A DNA stretch of 64,000 nt from Parus major (taxonomy: Eukaryota > Chordata > Aves > Passeriformes > Paridae), in contig NC_031773.1 of NCBI RefSeq assembly GCF_001522545.3, forward strand, positions 17,370,302 to 17,434,301, read 5' to 3'. Below, piece after piece: positions 14,101 through 24,722 of the stretch. The first letter of the stretch is position 1. Every line of letters starts with the position of its first letter. The notes beneath the pieces are model-generated. The model was not told the DNA's origin. It worked only from the letters and a program-made list of their open reading frames with translations, and ran no database searches. The translations under genes were made by a program, and so were the position numbers.

Positions 14101-15718
14101 TGTAACTTGTGAGGCAACAAAAAGAGAGCAAATAACACTCTCAAAACTTTGAAAACATAATGAATGCATGCACAGACTCAGACTTAACAGATTTCCTCAT
14201 ATTAATTTTGCCCCCAATAGAGTTTCTAGTAGTTCTTCGAACTGAAGTTACACTGTTTGCACTTTTGAAGTTTTTGGTATTTTACCACTGTTTTTTTTGG
14301 GTTTTTTTTTAAGCTCTCTCCTTAATTAACTGCAAGGGGGTTTTGGACTACTTTTATATATAGCTTTCATTTTATGAGGGCTGGATTGCATTGTCATGAT
14401 GCCTTTCACCTCATGAATCTGTCTTCATTTAGAAAGTTAAGAATGTAAGTGGATGTTTTGTCTGCATTCTCTTTTGTGAAGATGACAGGAACAGCCAGGT
14501 TTGCTGTGCTGCTGCAAGGAGTAAGCTCCATTATGTGGTACCCCATGCTGCTGTGGTAACACCTCTGCTGGCTCCCAGCTGTTTTGCTAAGGGTTATCCA
14601 AGTGTGCTATACTTACACATAACTATCATTTAGTAAACATTTTATTTGTTTTCTAATTAACTGTATCATGCTAAGCTTTTTTAAACTACAGATTTAATCT
14701 TTCCCTAGGATCTACTTTGCACAAACCTGGAATTCAGTTATGCCTTTGTATTGAGGTGTTTATACAAAGGCAGTTTTATTCTATGTGACAGAACACACTT
14801 ATGAGTTTTGAGACTCCCGTAATACAGAAAACTTCATCCTAAAAGAGCCAGCACACCTTCTCCCTGAATACATTGAAAGCCAGAATGTTCATGGAGTGGA
14901 GTAAAATGAAGTAAGAGGAATGAAGTTATCAGAAAGTTTGTTTATTTGGGAAGAAGCAATATACACTCCTGTGGACTCCTTTCTACCACTCTAGGCCTGG
15001 AGAACTATAGAGTGGAAAGTTTGGGTTCTGCCTTTGGGAAGAAGTCTGAGATAAAAAAACATGGAGCAGAAGTCTTCTTCACATAAAATCGCTGCTGAAA
15101 ATAATATCTGGCTTTGATTTTACTTTTGCTTACACCCATTTCAGATTATGGAAGTACTACTGACATTGGCTCTGTTACCAACTTCTGTAGGAATAAGGGA
15201 AGTCAGAGCTGGGTTGATTATATTTTAGTATGAAACAGTCTGTTAGTGATAAGACTGAAAGACAGAGTGAACTTTGTGGTTTTCCTGGTTTATTTGATAT
15301 AAAAAATCTTGGATATCTAGAAATTGGAAAATTCTGGACACAACCAGTGTTAACTGGTGCAATGCAATATCTGCATTTCAGCAGCCTGAACTGTCTTCAT
15401 AATAGGCCCTGCTTTGAGAAGGTCTTTGGATCAAAAGGTTTCCAGGTATTCCTTCTAAACTGAATTGTTTGTTGATTTTGTGTTCCTACTCACTTCTCAC
15501 TATAAAGCTATAACTATACAGAGCCATGTCCATGGCATTTCACGTGCCCAGCTTTTCCAGTACTTCCAGTTCCAGAACGAAGTGCAACATCAGTTTCCAG
15601 GTCAGGCTCTGTACCAGTCTTGCTCTATACCTGGTACTGACAGTGTCACCTTCTTTTGCTTCCAGCTGCACCTCTCACTTTAACATCAAATCCTTACAGT
15701 CTGATACAAAGTATAACC
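8101..15718. other. Single-copy sequence, no gene seen
   Basis: The longest open frames are 113 codons (minus, 8157-8498) and 114 codons (plus, 8394-8738). They overlap on opposite strands and have no recognisable domain, so neither is called. T/G-only tracts occur near 14290-14311. No mobile element was recognised; old, highly diverged repeats may be hidden. Confidence 0.6.
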
Positions 15719-15778
15719 ACAGAATCATAGAATCCTGAGTTGGAAGAGACCCACAAGGATCACAAGCCCAACTCCTGT
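15719..15778 (-). mobile_element. CR1 LINE, 3' terminal fragment
   Basis: The plus strand reads AGAATCATAGAATC followed by a GAGTTGGAAGAGACC block and a CCAACTCCTG block. This is the reverse complement of the 3' untranslated end of an avian CR1 LINE. Only about 60 bp is recognisable, so the copy is severely 5'-truncated, as is usual for CR1 because reverse transcription starts at the 3' end and often aborts. It carries no coding sequence. The 5' boundary is approximate. Confidence 0.88.
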
Positions 15779-18068
15779 TAATGAATTAAGTCTGGAGGTC
15801 ATTGGCTCTCTGCACATTGTTTTCTTATGGACTCTGGTTCTGGGAAAGGATATCATATCTGCCCATCCTTCATGAAGCCAAGTAAAGGTTTGGACAGCTT
15901 ATTAGTTCAGACAGGTTATGATATGAAAACCATTACACTGATACCAGATCCAAGACAGCTGAGGAAGCAGCACAGCTGTGTTTTCATGGTGCTGAATCAG
16001 CCAATGTCCACTGTACAGTTAATCTGCCCAAGGAGGTCCCTGTAAATTACAAAGAAGTGTAGGTTTCATGTGCATGCTGTTCACTGACATTTGCAAGATT
16101 TGCAACTCCACTGGCAGTCACTGAATGGAAATGAAGGAATTTGGTTTAATAATGCAGATGTCAAAATATTAACATTCAGGACAATTATATTGGGAAACTG
16201 TCATAATCAATTTTATTTTTTTTTCTTATTTTGTAATTGTTTGAATGGCATATTTCTGATTGGGGTAAAAGATGATAAACAGAGGAACTGAGCTGAAGCT
16301 AAATCACTCATAAATCCATCTTTCAGTAAGGTGACATATCATTAATTCAGGCACTGGAACAAGTAAGATCATTAAATATTATGACACACTTCATCCAATT
16401 CCTCCACAAAATAATTTTCTTAATGTTGTTTTTGTAAAGGGAATTAGTATCAGTCAATCAAACATGGACATGCACAATTCTAATTATGTATTTTGCCAAT
16501 ATAATAGAAACAGTATGTTTGGTGCCTTGGCTAGTGTGTATCCAAAGTGTGTCAGAAATATTTGGACTCACTTTTAAAAGAATAACCCATTTTCCAACGT
16601 AAGAATAACCCATGGCCTATTTCTGTCATATATGACTCAAGGGGCTTATTGCCCTAAAAGAGATGGAGAAACCTGTGTGATACCTGGTGAAAGGTGGGCA
16701 GGTAAGACAGAGGAAGCAAATGACACCATTCCACTGAGGGCTGGACCTGGCTGAAACCACTTGTGATTCTCCTACAAGGCAGAGAGATGATCATGATGAT
16801 ATTGCTTGGGAAATGACACTGATCTGAAATTATTTTGATCTGATGTGAATGAAGATATGCAGAGCAATTCAAGCTATCATTGTTTTAATCACATATAGAA
16901 TCCTGTCAAGTTTTTGAACTTGGTGCAGGGTAGAATTATGGAGCAAATAATTGAAAATGTAAGAGGACAGAGATGATGCTACAGACTTCTTTACATAAAA
17001 TGTAGTGTCCCTTTCCAGAAATAGTGTTACTGTCATATTTCTATGATCAATGTCTTAGATGTTGATAAGTACTAATAATATTTCTAAATCTGAAGAGAGG
17101 ATCTGTTTTTCTCTGACCTGTAGATAGCCCAAGTATTTCTAATGAATATTGTGCTTTGTTACATTATTATTACTTGAGAAGTGTGTGAACATATCTATTC
17201 ATTCATTTATCTACTTGGTCAGCTTGTTAACTGCTCTACATAATTTCTCCCTTACTGTTTGAGAAATCATGGGAACTGTCCTAAATCAAATAAATTCTTT
17301 AATTAAGCAATTTTTCACGTGCTTTTGTGAGGATTTATGGGTTCTATCTAGGTGAAAATGAAATTTTTCTGTAACCACTGGGAGAATTGGGCTATGAATT
17401 ACCAGTTAACCAGTGTTCCAGTTAAAGAACAGATTTGATGTAGCCAGAAATTTTCCATACAATTAAACTGTTAATATTAGAAGGAAATGAACCCCACGTT
17501 AGAGTTTTGGCATACTTGCAGTGCCTAGGAAAATATTCAGAAGCCTTTCATAGGATAGCACAGGCTCCATTCCCTTCATTGGTGAGGCCACACAGGTTAG
17601 GGTGGTAAGGGTTCCTGGCTGTACACCATGACCTGGACTGCCTTATTTTCTCTCAGCCTCATAACCAAGAGATCCCAGTGCATGTCTGGGCAGTGCACTG
17701 GCTCACAGCCACACTGCCGAGGCAGAAGGAAGCTGCAAGGGTTAAACAGTAAGGTTCAAGCACACCTGAAGGTGAGTCAGGCAGGAGATATTTGCAATAA
17801 AAAAAGAGAAAATGAGCTTGATTATAATCAGTCTTAGATGTTTCTGAATTATTTGGCCACCCTCCCGTACCAGCTCAATACTGGATTGTAATACTTATGT
17901 TGGCCATGGGATGGGATTGCTTGAGCAAGCAATCCTTGTTCCAGGCACAATAGTACAACCTCTTTCTATGGAAAACTTCCAGAAACTAGAAAGAGAGCTA
18001 GGAAAACTCCTTAGCTCCTGAGGACGTTTTTAGCTCTTCATCCGATCTTCTGATCTTTGATATTATGA
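15779..18068. other. Single-copy sequence between CR1 copies
   Basis: No coding sequence is recognised; open frames are at most 72 codons. A perfect inverted repeat lies at 17914-17935. The stretch 17550-17830 is richer in G+C than its surroundings but matches nothing I know. Confidence 0.6.
17914..17935. repeat. Perfect inverted repeat, 10-bp arms, 2-nt centre
   Basis: The arm GGATTGCTTG is followed by AG and then by its exact reverse complement CAAGCAATCC. Pairing does not extend beyond the arms. The structure could be a short hairpin in RNA or a dimer binding site. No flanking gene or repeat explains it. Confidence 0.9.
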
Positions 18069-18400
18069 AATCACAGAATGGTTTGAGTTGGAAAGGACCT
18101 TAAAATTTGTCTAGTTCCAACTCCTCTTCCAAGAACAAGAGCCTTTTCCAATAGGCCAGGTGCTCAGAGCCCTATTCAGCCTGGCCCTGAACACCTCCAG
18201 GGATGGGGAATTCACACCCTCTCAGGACAACCCGGTTCAGTGTCTCACCACACTTATAGTAAAGAATTTCTTCCTAATATTGAATCTAAACCCACCCTCC
18301 TTCATTTTAAAGCCATTTCTCCTTGTCCTATCACTACATGGCCCTCCTAGACCCTACAAGTCCCTCCCCAATCTTCTTGTAAGCTCTTTAGATATGGAAG
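18069..18400 (-). mobile_element. CR1 LINE, 3' fragment of about 330 bp
   Basis: Read on the plus strand, this begins with AATCACAGAATGGTTTGAG and a TTGGAAAGGACCTT block, the reverse-complemented CR1 3' end. It continues through the block around AAGAATTTCTTCCTAATAT (18265) and CCTTGTCCTATCACTACA (18325), which are reverse complements of the last part of ORF2 and the 3' UTR. On the minus strand the coding part corresponds to the ORF2 C-terminal tail beyond the reverse transcriptase core. It is interrupted and inactive. Its 5' end butts against the plus-strand CR1 that starts near 18404, giving a head-to-head pair. The 3' end differs from its neighbour's, so it appears to belong to another subfamily and to be an independent insertion. 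Confidence 0.93.
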
Positions 18401-18403
18401 GAG

Positions 18404-19100
18404 GCAATTCTATGACAAGGTGACCCTTTGAAGAGGGTCTACTGGCACTTTATTAAATAAAGCCTTTGGAGCTGTCTCCCAAAGCATTCTCCTGGAGAAA
18501 CTAAACTGATCATGGTTTGGAGAGGCACACTCTTTCCTTGGTGAAAAATAGCATGGCCAGCAGGACCAGGGCAGTGATTGTCCCTTTGTACTTGGCACTG
18601 ATGAGGCCACAACTCAAATCCTGTGTTTAATTCTGGTCCCCTCTCTACAAGAATCACACTGAGGTACTGGGGTATGTCCAGAGAAGGTCAATGGGGCTGG
18701 TGAAGGGTCTGGAGCACAAATCTTAAGAGAAGCAGCTGAGGGAGCTCCTGAGGGGTGTTCAGCCTGGAGGGAAGGAGTGGGTGACCTTATTGCAACAGCT
18801 ACCCTTATCTCTACAACTACCTACCTGAAAGGAGGTTGTACCCAGGTGGGAGCTGAAGTTTTCTCACATGTAATACATGACAGGATGAGAGAAAATGGCT
18901 TCAAGTTGCACCAATGGAGGTTTAGATCAGATATCAGTAAGAATTTCTTCACTGAAAGAGTGATGAAGTGTTGGAACAGGGAAGTGTTGGAATCACATTT
19001 CTGGGGATATTTAAAAGACACATGTAGATGTGGCACTTAGGGACAGTGTTTAGTGGAGCTCATTAGAGGTCTTTTCCGACCTAAACAATTGTGTGATAAT
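18404..19100 (+). mobile_element. CR1 LINE, internally deleted ORF2 plus 3' UTR
   Basis: The copy opens with the ORF2 segment around the conserved palm-domain stretch: GTCTCCCAAAGCATTCTCCT (18474-18493) encodes the equivalent of VSHSILLEKL. Near 18545-18552 the match jumps directly to the segment around ATGGCCAGCAGGACCAGG, well downstream in ORF2. From family knowledge about 450-500 bp is missing, including the FADD catalytic motif of the reverse transcriptase. The rest runs collinearly through ACTACCTACCTGAAAGGAGG, the AATTTCTTCACTGAAAGAG block and the 3' UTR, ending in AGGTCTTTTCCGACCTAAAC. Several stops and frame breaks are present, so this is a dead element. Its 5' end adjoins the opposite-strand CR1 at 18400. 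Confidence 0.93.
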
Positions 19101-19989
19101 TCTGCTCTGGGTGGAATTTTCAATGCAGCAGCTCTCTGGCAGCTCTTTTTAGTTCCCAAGGGAAGGAGACATCTACCGCTTCCCTGCATAAGCCCAGGGC
19201 TAACAACAATATTGTATTTTCTCCCCATTCTGCCCAAAATGGGATTTTAAGTTAAGGCCCCCTTTTTGTTACCACATGTAAGTCTAGAAAGGGCTTATAA
19301 TAACCAGTGTGAGTTTTCCATGCTAATAGAGAATCTGCACACAGTAAAAGAGAGAGAGAAGAAAAGAAGAAAGAAAGGAAAACAAACAGGACCTTAATTC
19401 CACTCACTGCAAAACTTAACAAGAAAAATTGTCCTCACTTCACTTATATGAGAAAACAAAGTGCTCCAACACACACAATCATCCTCTTGCAGCCTTTCTT
19501 TCTATTTTCCTGATGCTTTGAGAGACTTCTGTCTGCAGTCAGTCATCCTTGCTGTAAATTTCTTTAAATTGTAATCGGGCAGGCTTCCAGGTTCTGAGGA
19601 ACCCCTTTGCCAGAGGAACTCCTGGGGACATAGACCCTACATAGCCCCTATTTTAGAAATTGAGGACTGGTAAATTAATAGAGAGCTAACTACCAATATG
19701 ATTCTTTGTTTGTAGCATCGTTTCACCACCAACTATTTTAAAGGAACCCCATTATGAAATATGTATAGTCATACCTTCATGTTCCTGTATTTAATTTTCT
19801 GTCAAAAAAGACCCCACATTTAAGATGGTCATGGTCGGTGTTTGTGTGTGTGATACTGGGAATTTGAACCTTAGCCTCTTCACCTACTACCCACCTTCTT
19901 GAGGATCACAAACATAAGCAAAATTTGAACCAATTCCCTCAAATCAGCTTAATTTTTCACTCTCTCTGTGTATGTGTCTCTCAGTCACA
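19101..19989. other. Unique sequence, no gene seen
   Basis: A purine-rich run (AGAGAGAGAGAAGAAAAG and similar, about 19350-19385) and a short TG run near 19840-19855 are the only low-complexity marks. No exon or repeat is recognised. Confidence 0.55.
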
Positions 19990-20345
19990 TGCAAAAGCCC
20001 CAGGCACACCAGGCTGGAAGGATGGGTCAAGGCCTGTTTTATTGACAAGCAGAGCTGGCCCTGGTTACTCCTCTTCTGCTGGGAGCCGGTGCTGCCTGCA
20101 GTGTGCCAGCCAGCCGGCAGCCTTGGGCAGTCCTTTGGCATCTGGGCAGGTATAGCGAGGAGAGGTGGCAGGGCTGACATTAAGGGATGGGACCTACCTG
20201 CTTTGGAGAGCACTGGAGCTGCCTGGTTGTACTTCCAGCTGTCCTTTGGATAGCAGAAGGGTTGGTACCTAAAACGTGTTTTGTTTTGTAGCCCACCCCC
20301 AAAGCTCAGCCCCTCTGCTTCCCGCGTCACGGACTTGGTGTGAGT
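19990..20345. other. GC-rich patch with overlapping open frames on both strands
   Basis: This stretch is clearly richer in G+C than its surroundings and has scattered CpGs, including CCCGCGTCACGG near 20321. Two plus-strand frames (19925-20155 and 19972-20253) and a 128-codon minus-strand frame (19944-20330) are open across the same bases. High G+C removes stop codons in all frames, so the openness alone is not evidence of coding. No domain is recognised in any of the three. It could be an exon, a small regulatory island, or a GC-rich remnant of an old repeat. Confidence 0.4.
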
Positions 20346-23131
20346 GTCAGGGGAAGCAGTGTTAGCCCAAAGTGGTCATAGCCAAATTCAACCACCTTCT
20401 TCAGTGGGCTGACCAGGGCAGGACAGTGAAGTTTGCACACAGGGACAGGGCTAGCCTTCACTGTGCCACATGCCCTCAAATGGCTGTAAAAATGTGGGCT
20501 TTGAGCTTTTCCTCTCCTCTTGGTGGGGCATCACGGTCACTGGGTAACGTCTGATCTCTGTGGTATCATAACCTTCTCTCTTGGGCTATGTTTTGGCCTC
20601 TGGGTTGCTCTTTTATTACAGCAAAGTTGCATCAGCTCACCTCTGCTGGCTTTTTGCGTTATACTAGGGAAAAGTTCAGCAAGAGCTGGCACTATCTTTC
20701 CAGCCTAGGTTTGAACCTTATTTTAAATACAAATATCTCTCCTTTTCAGCACAGTCAGGAAAGACAGGGTCATCTTTATACCTGATATCTCAAGCAAAGC
20801 AGTGGGTAAATATCAAAGATGTTAAGGCAAAGCAAACATAACCCTTTTATGTTTGTGGGCAGCACTAATGACACAGGGTGAAATTTATCCTCTTATCAAA
20901 GGTCAACACAAACCTAGGCACTACTTCAAAGGTGCATTGATCCTATAACCTGCTCCTTGCACTGAGCTGGATTTCACCAAACTCTAAAGCATATGAGAAC
21001 TGATAGATTTTATACATATCTGTGTAAAAAAAAATAGAGTGTGTTCAGATACAGACATACTGCATATGTCATACAGCAATCCACAGGAACTATCTTGATT
21101 TTGCTAAGACAATGTATGTTTCTTTTGTGTTCACATATTTTGGACAATATTTGTGAGCCAGCTGTCCCATCTTCCCACTTATTCAGTTAAAATATCCATG
21201 TTCCTTGCAAATACACAGTATTTACTCCAGCTTTTTGTTCACCAAGAAGAAGCTGACAGTCCAGTGATTGAGTGTTTAGTACTCCAGGTACTGTTTGAAG
21301 AGGAAAGCAAGAGTGAAGATATTGTTAAAGACATTCTTTCAGATCTTTATGAATAATAAGGAGAAGAACTATCCAATGTTTCCTACCATGTTCAGCCACT
21401 GCTCCAAGATACAAAAAAAGATCTTGTAGATAGGGAAAATACGAAAGACAGGGGAGAGGGCAGTAAAGTCAGTGTAAGAGCAAGTAAAAAACTGGTGCCT
21501 TTTTGTTAGTGGTCATACACATAAATGTGTTGCTGCAGAGAAGGCACGGAATTTTTGTGTATGTTGCAATTATGGTCATGCTGTGTGTGAATGTATTAAC
21601 TGTAAATAGTTTGAGAGAAGATACTGTATGTGCACTTGGTGTTTTTTTTTCATTCTTTTGTGTTTTCTTTCAGTGGTTGTATTTGAGCAGGGTGTGACAA
21701 TATTTGCACACTGAGGAACAGCATCAGAATGCATGGTATTCACATCTATGAGCAAAAATAATGACAAGACTTCAGCTAATTCACAGTAGCTTCATGTAGA
21801 TTAGTCACTGGTCCCTGTGAGCGCTAATTGTGACTGCCTTAACATTGCGAATGCAAGGACATAGAGCAAAGACTTTACAAAAGTTGTTTTGGTATCTCTT
21901 TTTTGCTTGATAGGCTAATGGACAAGATGTTTTAAATACAGATCCATGCTTGAAGCTGTCATTTTCTTGGAATATGACTCTGGCAGTTAATATGATAATA
22001 GTAGTATCAGATGAGATGGATTAAGAGGTACTTCCCTCAGAATAGGTGAACTTACCTGGTAGTGTGCTCTTCCTTTCCTTCTAAGAAAATCAGACTTTTT
22101 TTTTTGATTCACAGGACAATAAAGACATAGAGAATCTTTTCATAGCTGAGCTGTATTTTTTAACCTGAGTTGCTCTAAATATATAATCACGGACAGCTAA
22201 ATCCCATGTGCTGTGGCCCACTGTATAAGTTATAATTTATTAAACTGTTATATTCATGAGATTATGTCAGAATTCCCTTGTTCTGTCATGTACATGATTG
22301 CTTTGGGGGCTCCAGGAGGTCAAACTCTGACAGTGTCAAGCATAATTATTTTCTGAATATATTCACACCCCGTTCAAAAGCCAATGTTTGTTTGGTTCTG
22401 CTTTATTTAAGAGTGTACTCATTAGTTTACAAGCTTTGATGAGGCTTCCTAAGCTTCAACTGAATGACTAAAATCTGTAAGAAACACAGATTCTCTGAAG
22501 ATGGTATTATGACATAACACACATGGAATAAATATTTTGTATTTTCATAAAATATTCACTATATAATGTTTATTTTCACACATTGATGTAGTTATCTGTA
22601 TGTGTTATGATGTGGGGCCCATGGTGGCAAACACACAGTAATGAACATTAACTTGTTTTTATGAATTAGTGATTTTATACATACAGAGTAAAATAATAAT
22701 CTCCCACTTTATAATAAATTTGAAGCTTATAAAATGTGACAGTTACAGATGTTCTCCACCAGTAGACTGGAATGGTTCATCCCAATACAGTGAGTACTAT
22801 TTGCGTGGCAGGTTTACATACTGAAAATATGAATAGCATCACTGAGGAGTTAATACTACAGTGAGTGGGACAGGTGGAAACACTGTGTCTGTAAGTGAAA
22901 GACCAGGGCTCACAGCCAAACAGAGCTGAGTTGTGGTAAACTAATATGTTGTCAGCCATCCATTGAATCAACACAACTGACCTTGTGTTTGTTTCAACTT
23001 CGGGGAAAATCCTTTAATGTCAAGCTCTTTGACTGATATCTTGTCCACCAGTTGTAGAAATACTATTTCACTCTGAAATTCTAAAATTCTTTCTCTGTTA
23101 TCAGAGTAGGCTTGTGTTAATAAATATACAT
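20346..23131. other. Mostly unique sequence with one weak coding-like relic
   Basis: Apart from the interrupted frame at 21153-21506 (listed separately), nothing is recognised. Open frames are otherwise at most 73 codons. The sequence from about 22080 onward is AT-rich. Confidence 0.5.
21153..21506 (+). pseudogene. Possible coding relic, frame broken by two adjacent stops
   Basis: One frame is open for 118 codons except for two consecutive TAA codons at 21354-21359. The part before the stops ends in a charged stretch (FEEESKSEDIVKDILSDLYE) that reads like a real acidic C-terminus. The part after the stops is again charged (KKDLVDRENTKDRGEGSK). Just downstream, in another frame (21511-21600), a cysteine-rich stretch has several CxC and CxxC pairs (NFCVCCNYGHAVCECINC). 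No family is recognised. It may be a decayed exon or retrocopy, a true last exon ending at the first stop, or pure chance; chance cannot be excluded at this length. Confidence 0.2.
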
Positions 23132-23465
23132 GATCACAGAATTGTTAGGATTGGAAAAGACCTCTGGAGATCATCCAGCCCAACTCCCCCACCAAAGCAG
23201 GTCACATGAGAACACATCCAGGTGGGTTTTGAATGCCTCAGGTGGGAGTGACCTCATGACATCCCTGGTCAGCCTTTTCCAGTGCTCTGACACCCTCAGT
23301 GTAAAGAAGTTCTTCTTTGTGTTAGGCAAATCTTCTTGTGCTTCAGTTTGACCATTACACCTTGTCCTGTGACTGGACAGCACTGAAAAGAGTCTGGCAC
23401 CTGCCTTTAAAATATTATATGCATAAAGGAGATTCCCTCTCAGTTTTCTATAGATTAAGCAAGCC
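23132..23465 (-). mobile_element. CR1 LINE, 3' fragment of about 330 bp
   Basis: The plus strand starts GATCACAGAATTGTTAGG and TTGGAAAAGACCTCTGGAGA, the reverse-complemented CR1 3' end. It continues through CACCCTCAGTGTAAAGAAGT and the TGACCATTACACCTTGTCCT block. The last 60 bp (CTCTCAGTTTTCTATAG) still resembles the CR1 block ending in an AGGCTGAACAGGCCC-like sequence, so the copy reaches about 23465. Coding capacity is lost. It is 5'-truncated and moderately diverged. Confidence 0.92.
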
Positions 23466-24643
23466 CTTAATGATCAGACAAAAAGAATAAGTTCATATAC
23501 ATATTGATAAAATCAAATAAAACAAATATTTAAAAAAATGCATTGCAATTTTCACTAGCATAAAAATTTAACACTACGTGAAACATAGTACTGGTGTATA
23601 AAGAAAAGGCAGTTACAAAAGTCATATAAAACACATACTCATTTCTGGTTTTCATCTATCCACTGATATTCTCTTAGAAATCAAAAGGGAAAAGTGAGTA
23701 AGAACCCTTTCCTATCAGTAAAGAATACTAATATCTGGGAAACACAAGTAAATGCCTATGAAAGATCAGCAGAATTAAGGAATGTGGAGACTGGGCCACA
23801 TGAGGTTGGGGAGAGTGAGAAGGATCAGGTCCTTCTGGAGGTTGGAATGTGCAGAGTGGGCTGAGCAGTGAGAATGGAGAGCAGCTCCCTGAGTGGGTGG
23901 AACATGATTTCTGGGAGGTCTGGTGGGAGCAGGGAGGGGCTGGTTTTAGTGAACCATGCAAATCTTTCTCTAGTGAAAGCCCATGTAAATAAATATATGA
24001 GGTATGTTTGGCACATGGTCAGAAATCTGACTGATCATAGCTAGATATTTGGAAAATAGAAATCCATTTGGCTTAATAAAAATGTTTGGAAAATATTTGC
24101 CTCCAGGACTGGGGTAAAAAGTATGATGCGCAGACCTCTTTCCCTCCTCCAGTTTCCAACATCACATATATTTATTTTTTTTATTTACTTCAACAGAAGG
24201 AGATTTCTTTAAAAATATAAAAAAAATTAAAAGTGTTTGCAGAGAGTTTTGGCTTGTTATTTGTCTGCCTGCCCAGAAAGTACTGCTCATTTTCCTCTTC
24301 CTTTCCATAAGTGAAAATATTAATCTTCAGCTGGGATTACCAGCAGCTAAATGTGAAAGGTTTTGTCTTTTTTCTCCTCTCTACTGATGCCCATTCACGG
24401 AGTTCTGTTGGCTTTGAAGCTTTCCCCAAAGGCTGAAATGCAAGGGGCTATGGCATAGGTAGCTGCAGCTCTCATCAGTAACAGAAGAGAAAAAATGAAA
24501 ATTGCCACTAGAAAAACTCAATTTCATGGAACAGATATTTTCTGTTTAATGAAAATAACCTTAATGAAAAATGGCTGGCTAGCTCATCACTCAAGTCTTC
24601 TCTAAATATGTCATATATGCCATTGTAGTTGTTTACCTCTGGT
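23466..24643. other. Unique AT-rich sequence with a purine-rich patch
   Basis: From about 23770 to 23950 the plus strand is G/A-rich (GGGAGAGTGAGAAGGATCAG and similar), which leaves a 77-codon proline/serine-rich frame open on the minus strand. That frame has no known motif and is best explained by composition. The remainder shows no gene or repeat. Confidence 0.5.
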
Positions 24644-24722
24644 AGAATCATTGAATCATTTAGATTGGAAAACACCTTTGGGACCATCAAGTCCAACAAT
24701 AAAGCTAACACTGCCACAACTG
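24644..24722 (-). mobile_element. CR1 LINE, short 3' terminal fragment
   Basis: AGAATCATTGAATCATTTAG, a TTGGAAAACACCTTTGGGACC block and the ATCAAGTCCAAC and TAACACTGCCA blocks are the reverse complement of the last 80 bp of a CR1 3' UTR. This is the same type of end (CCTAAACGATTCTATG-like) as the plus-strand copy at 18404-19100. It holds only non-coding 3' sequence. Confidence 0.9.

Noticed and set aside
18160..18423. 87-codon frame as a gene
   Set aside because: It is the antisense of a CR1 LINE copy.
23728..24016. Proline/serine-rich minus-strand frames
   Set aside because: Explained by the purine-rich plus strand, not by coding.
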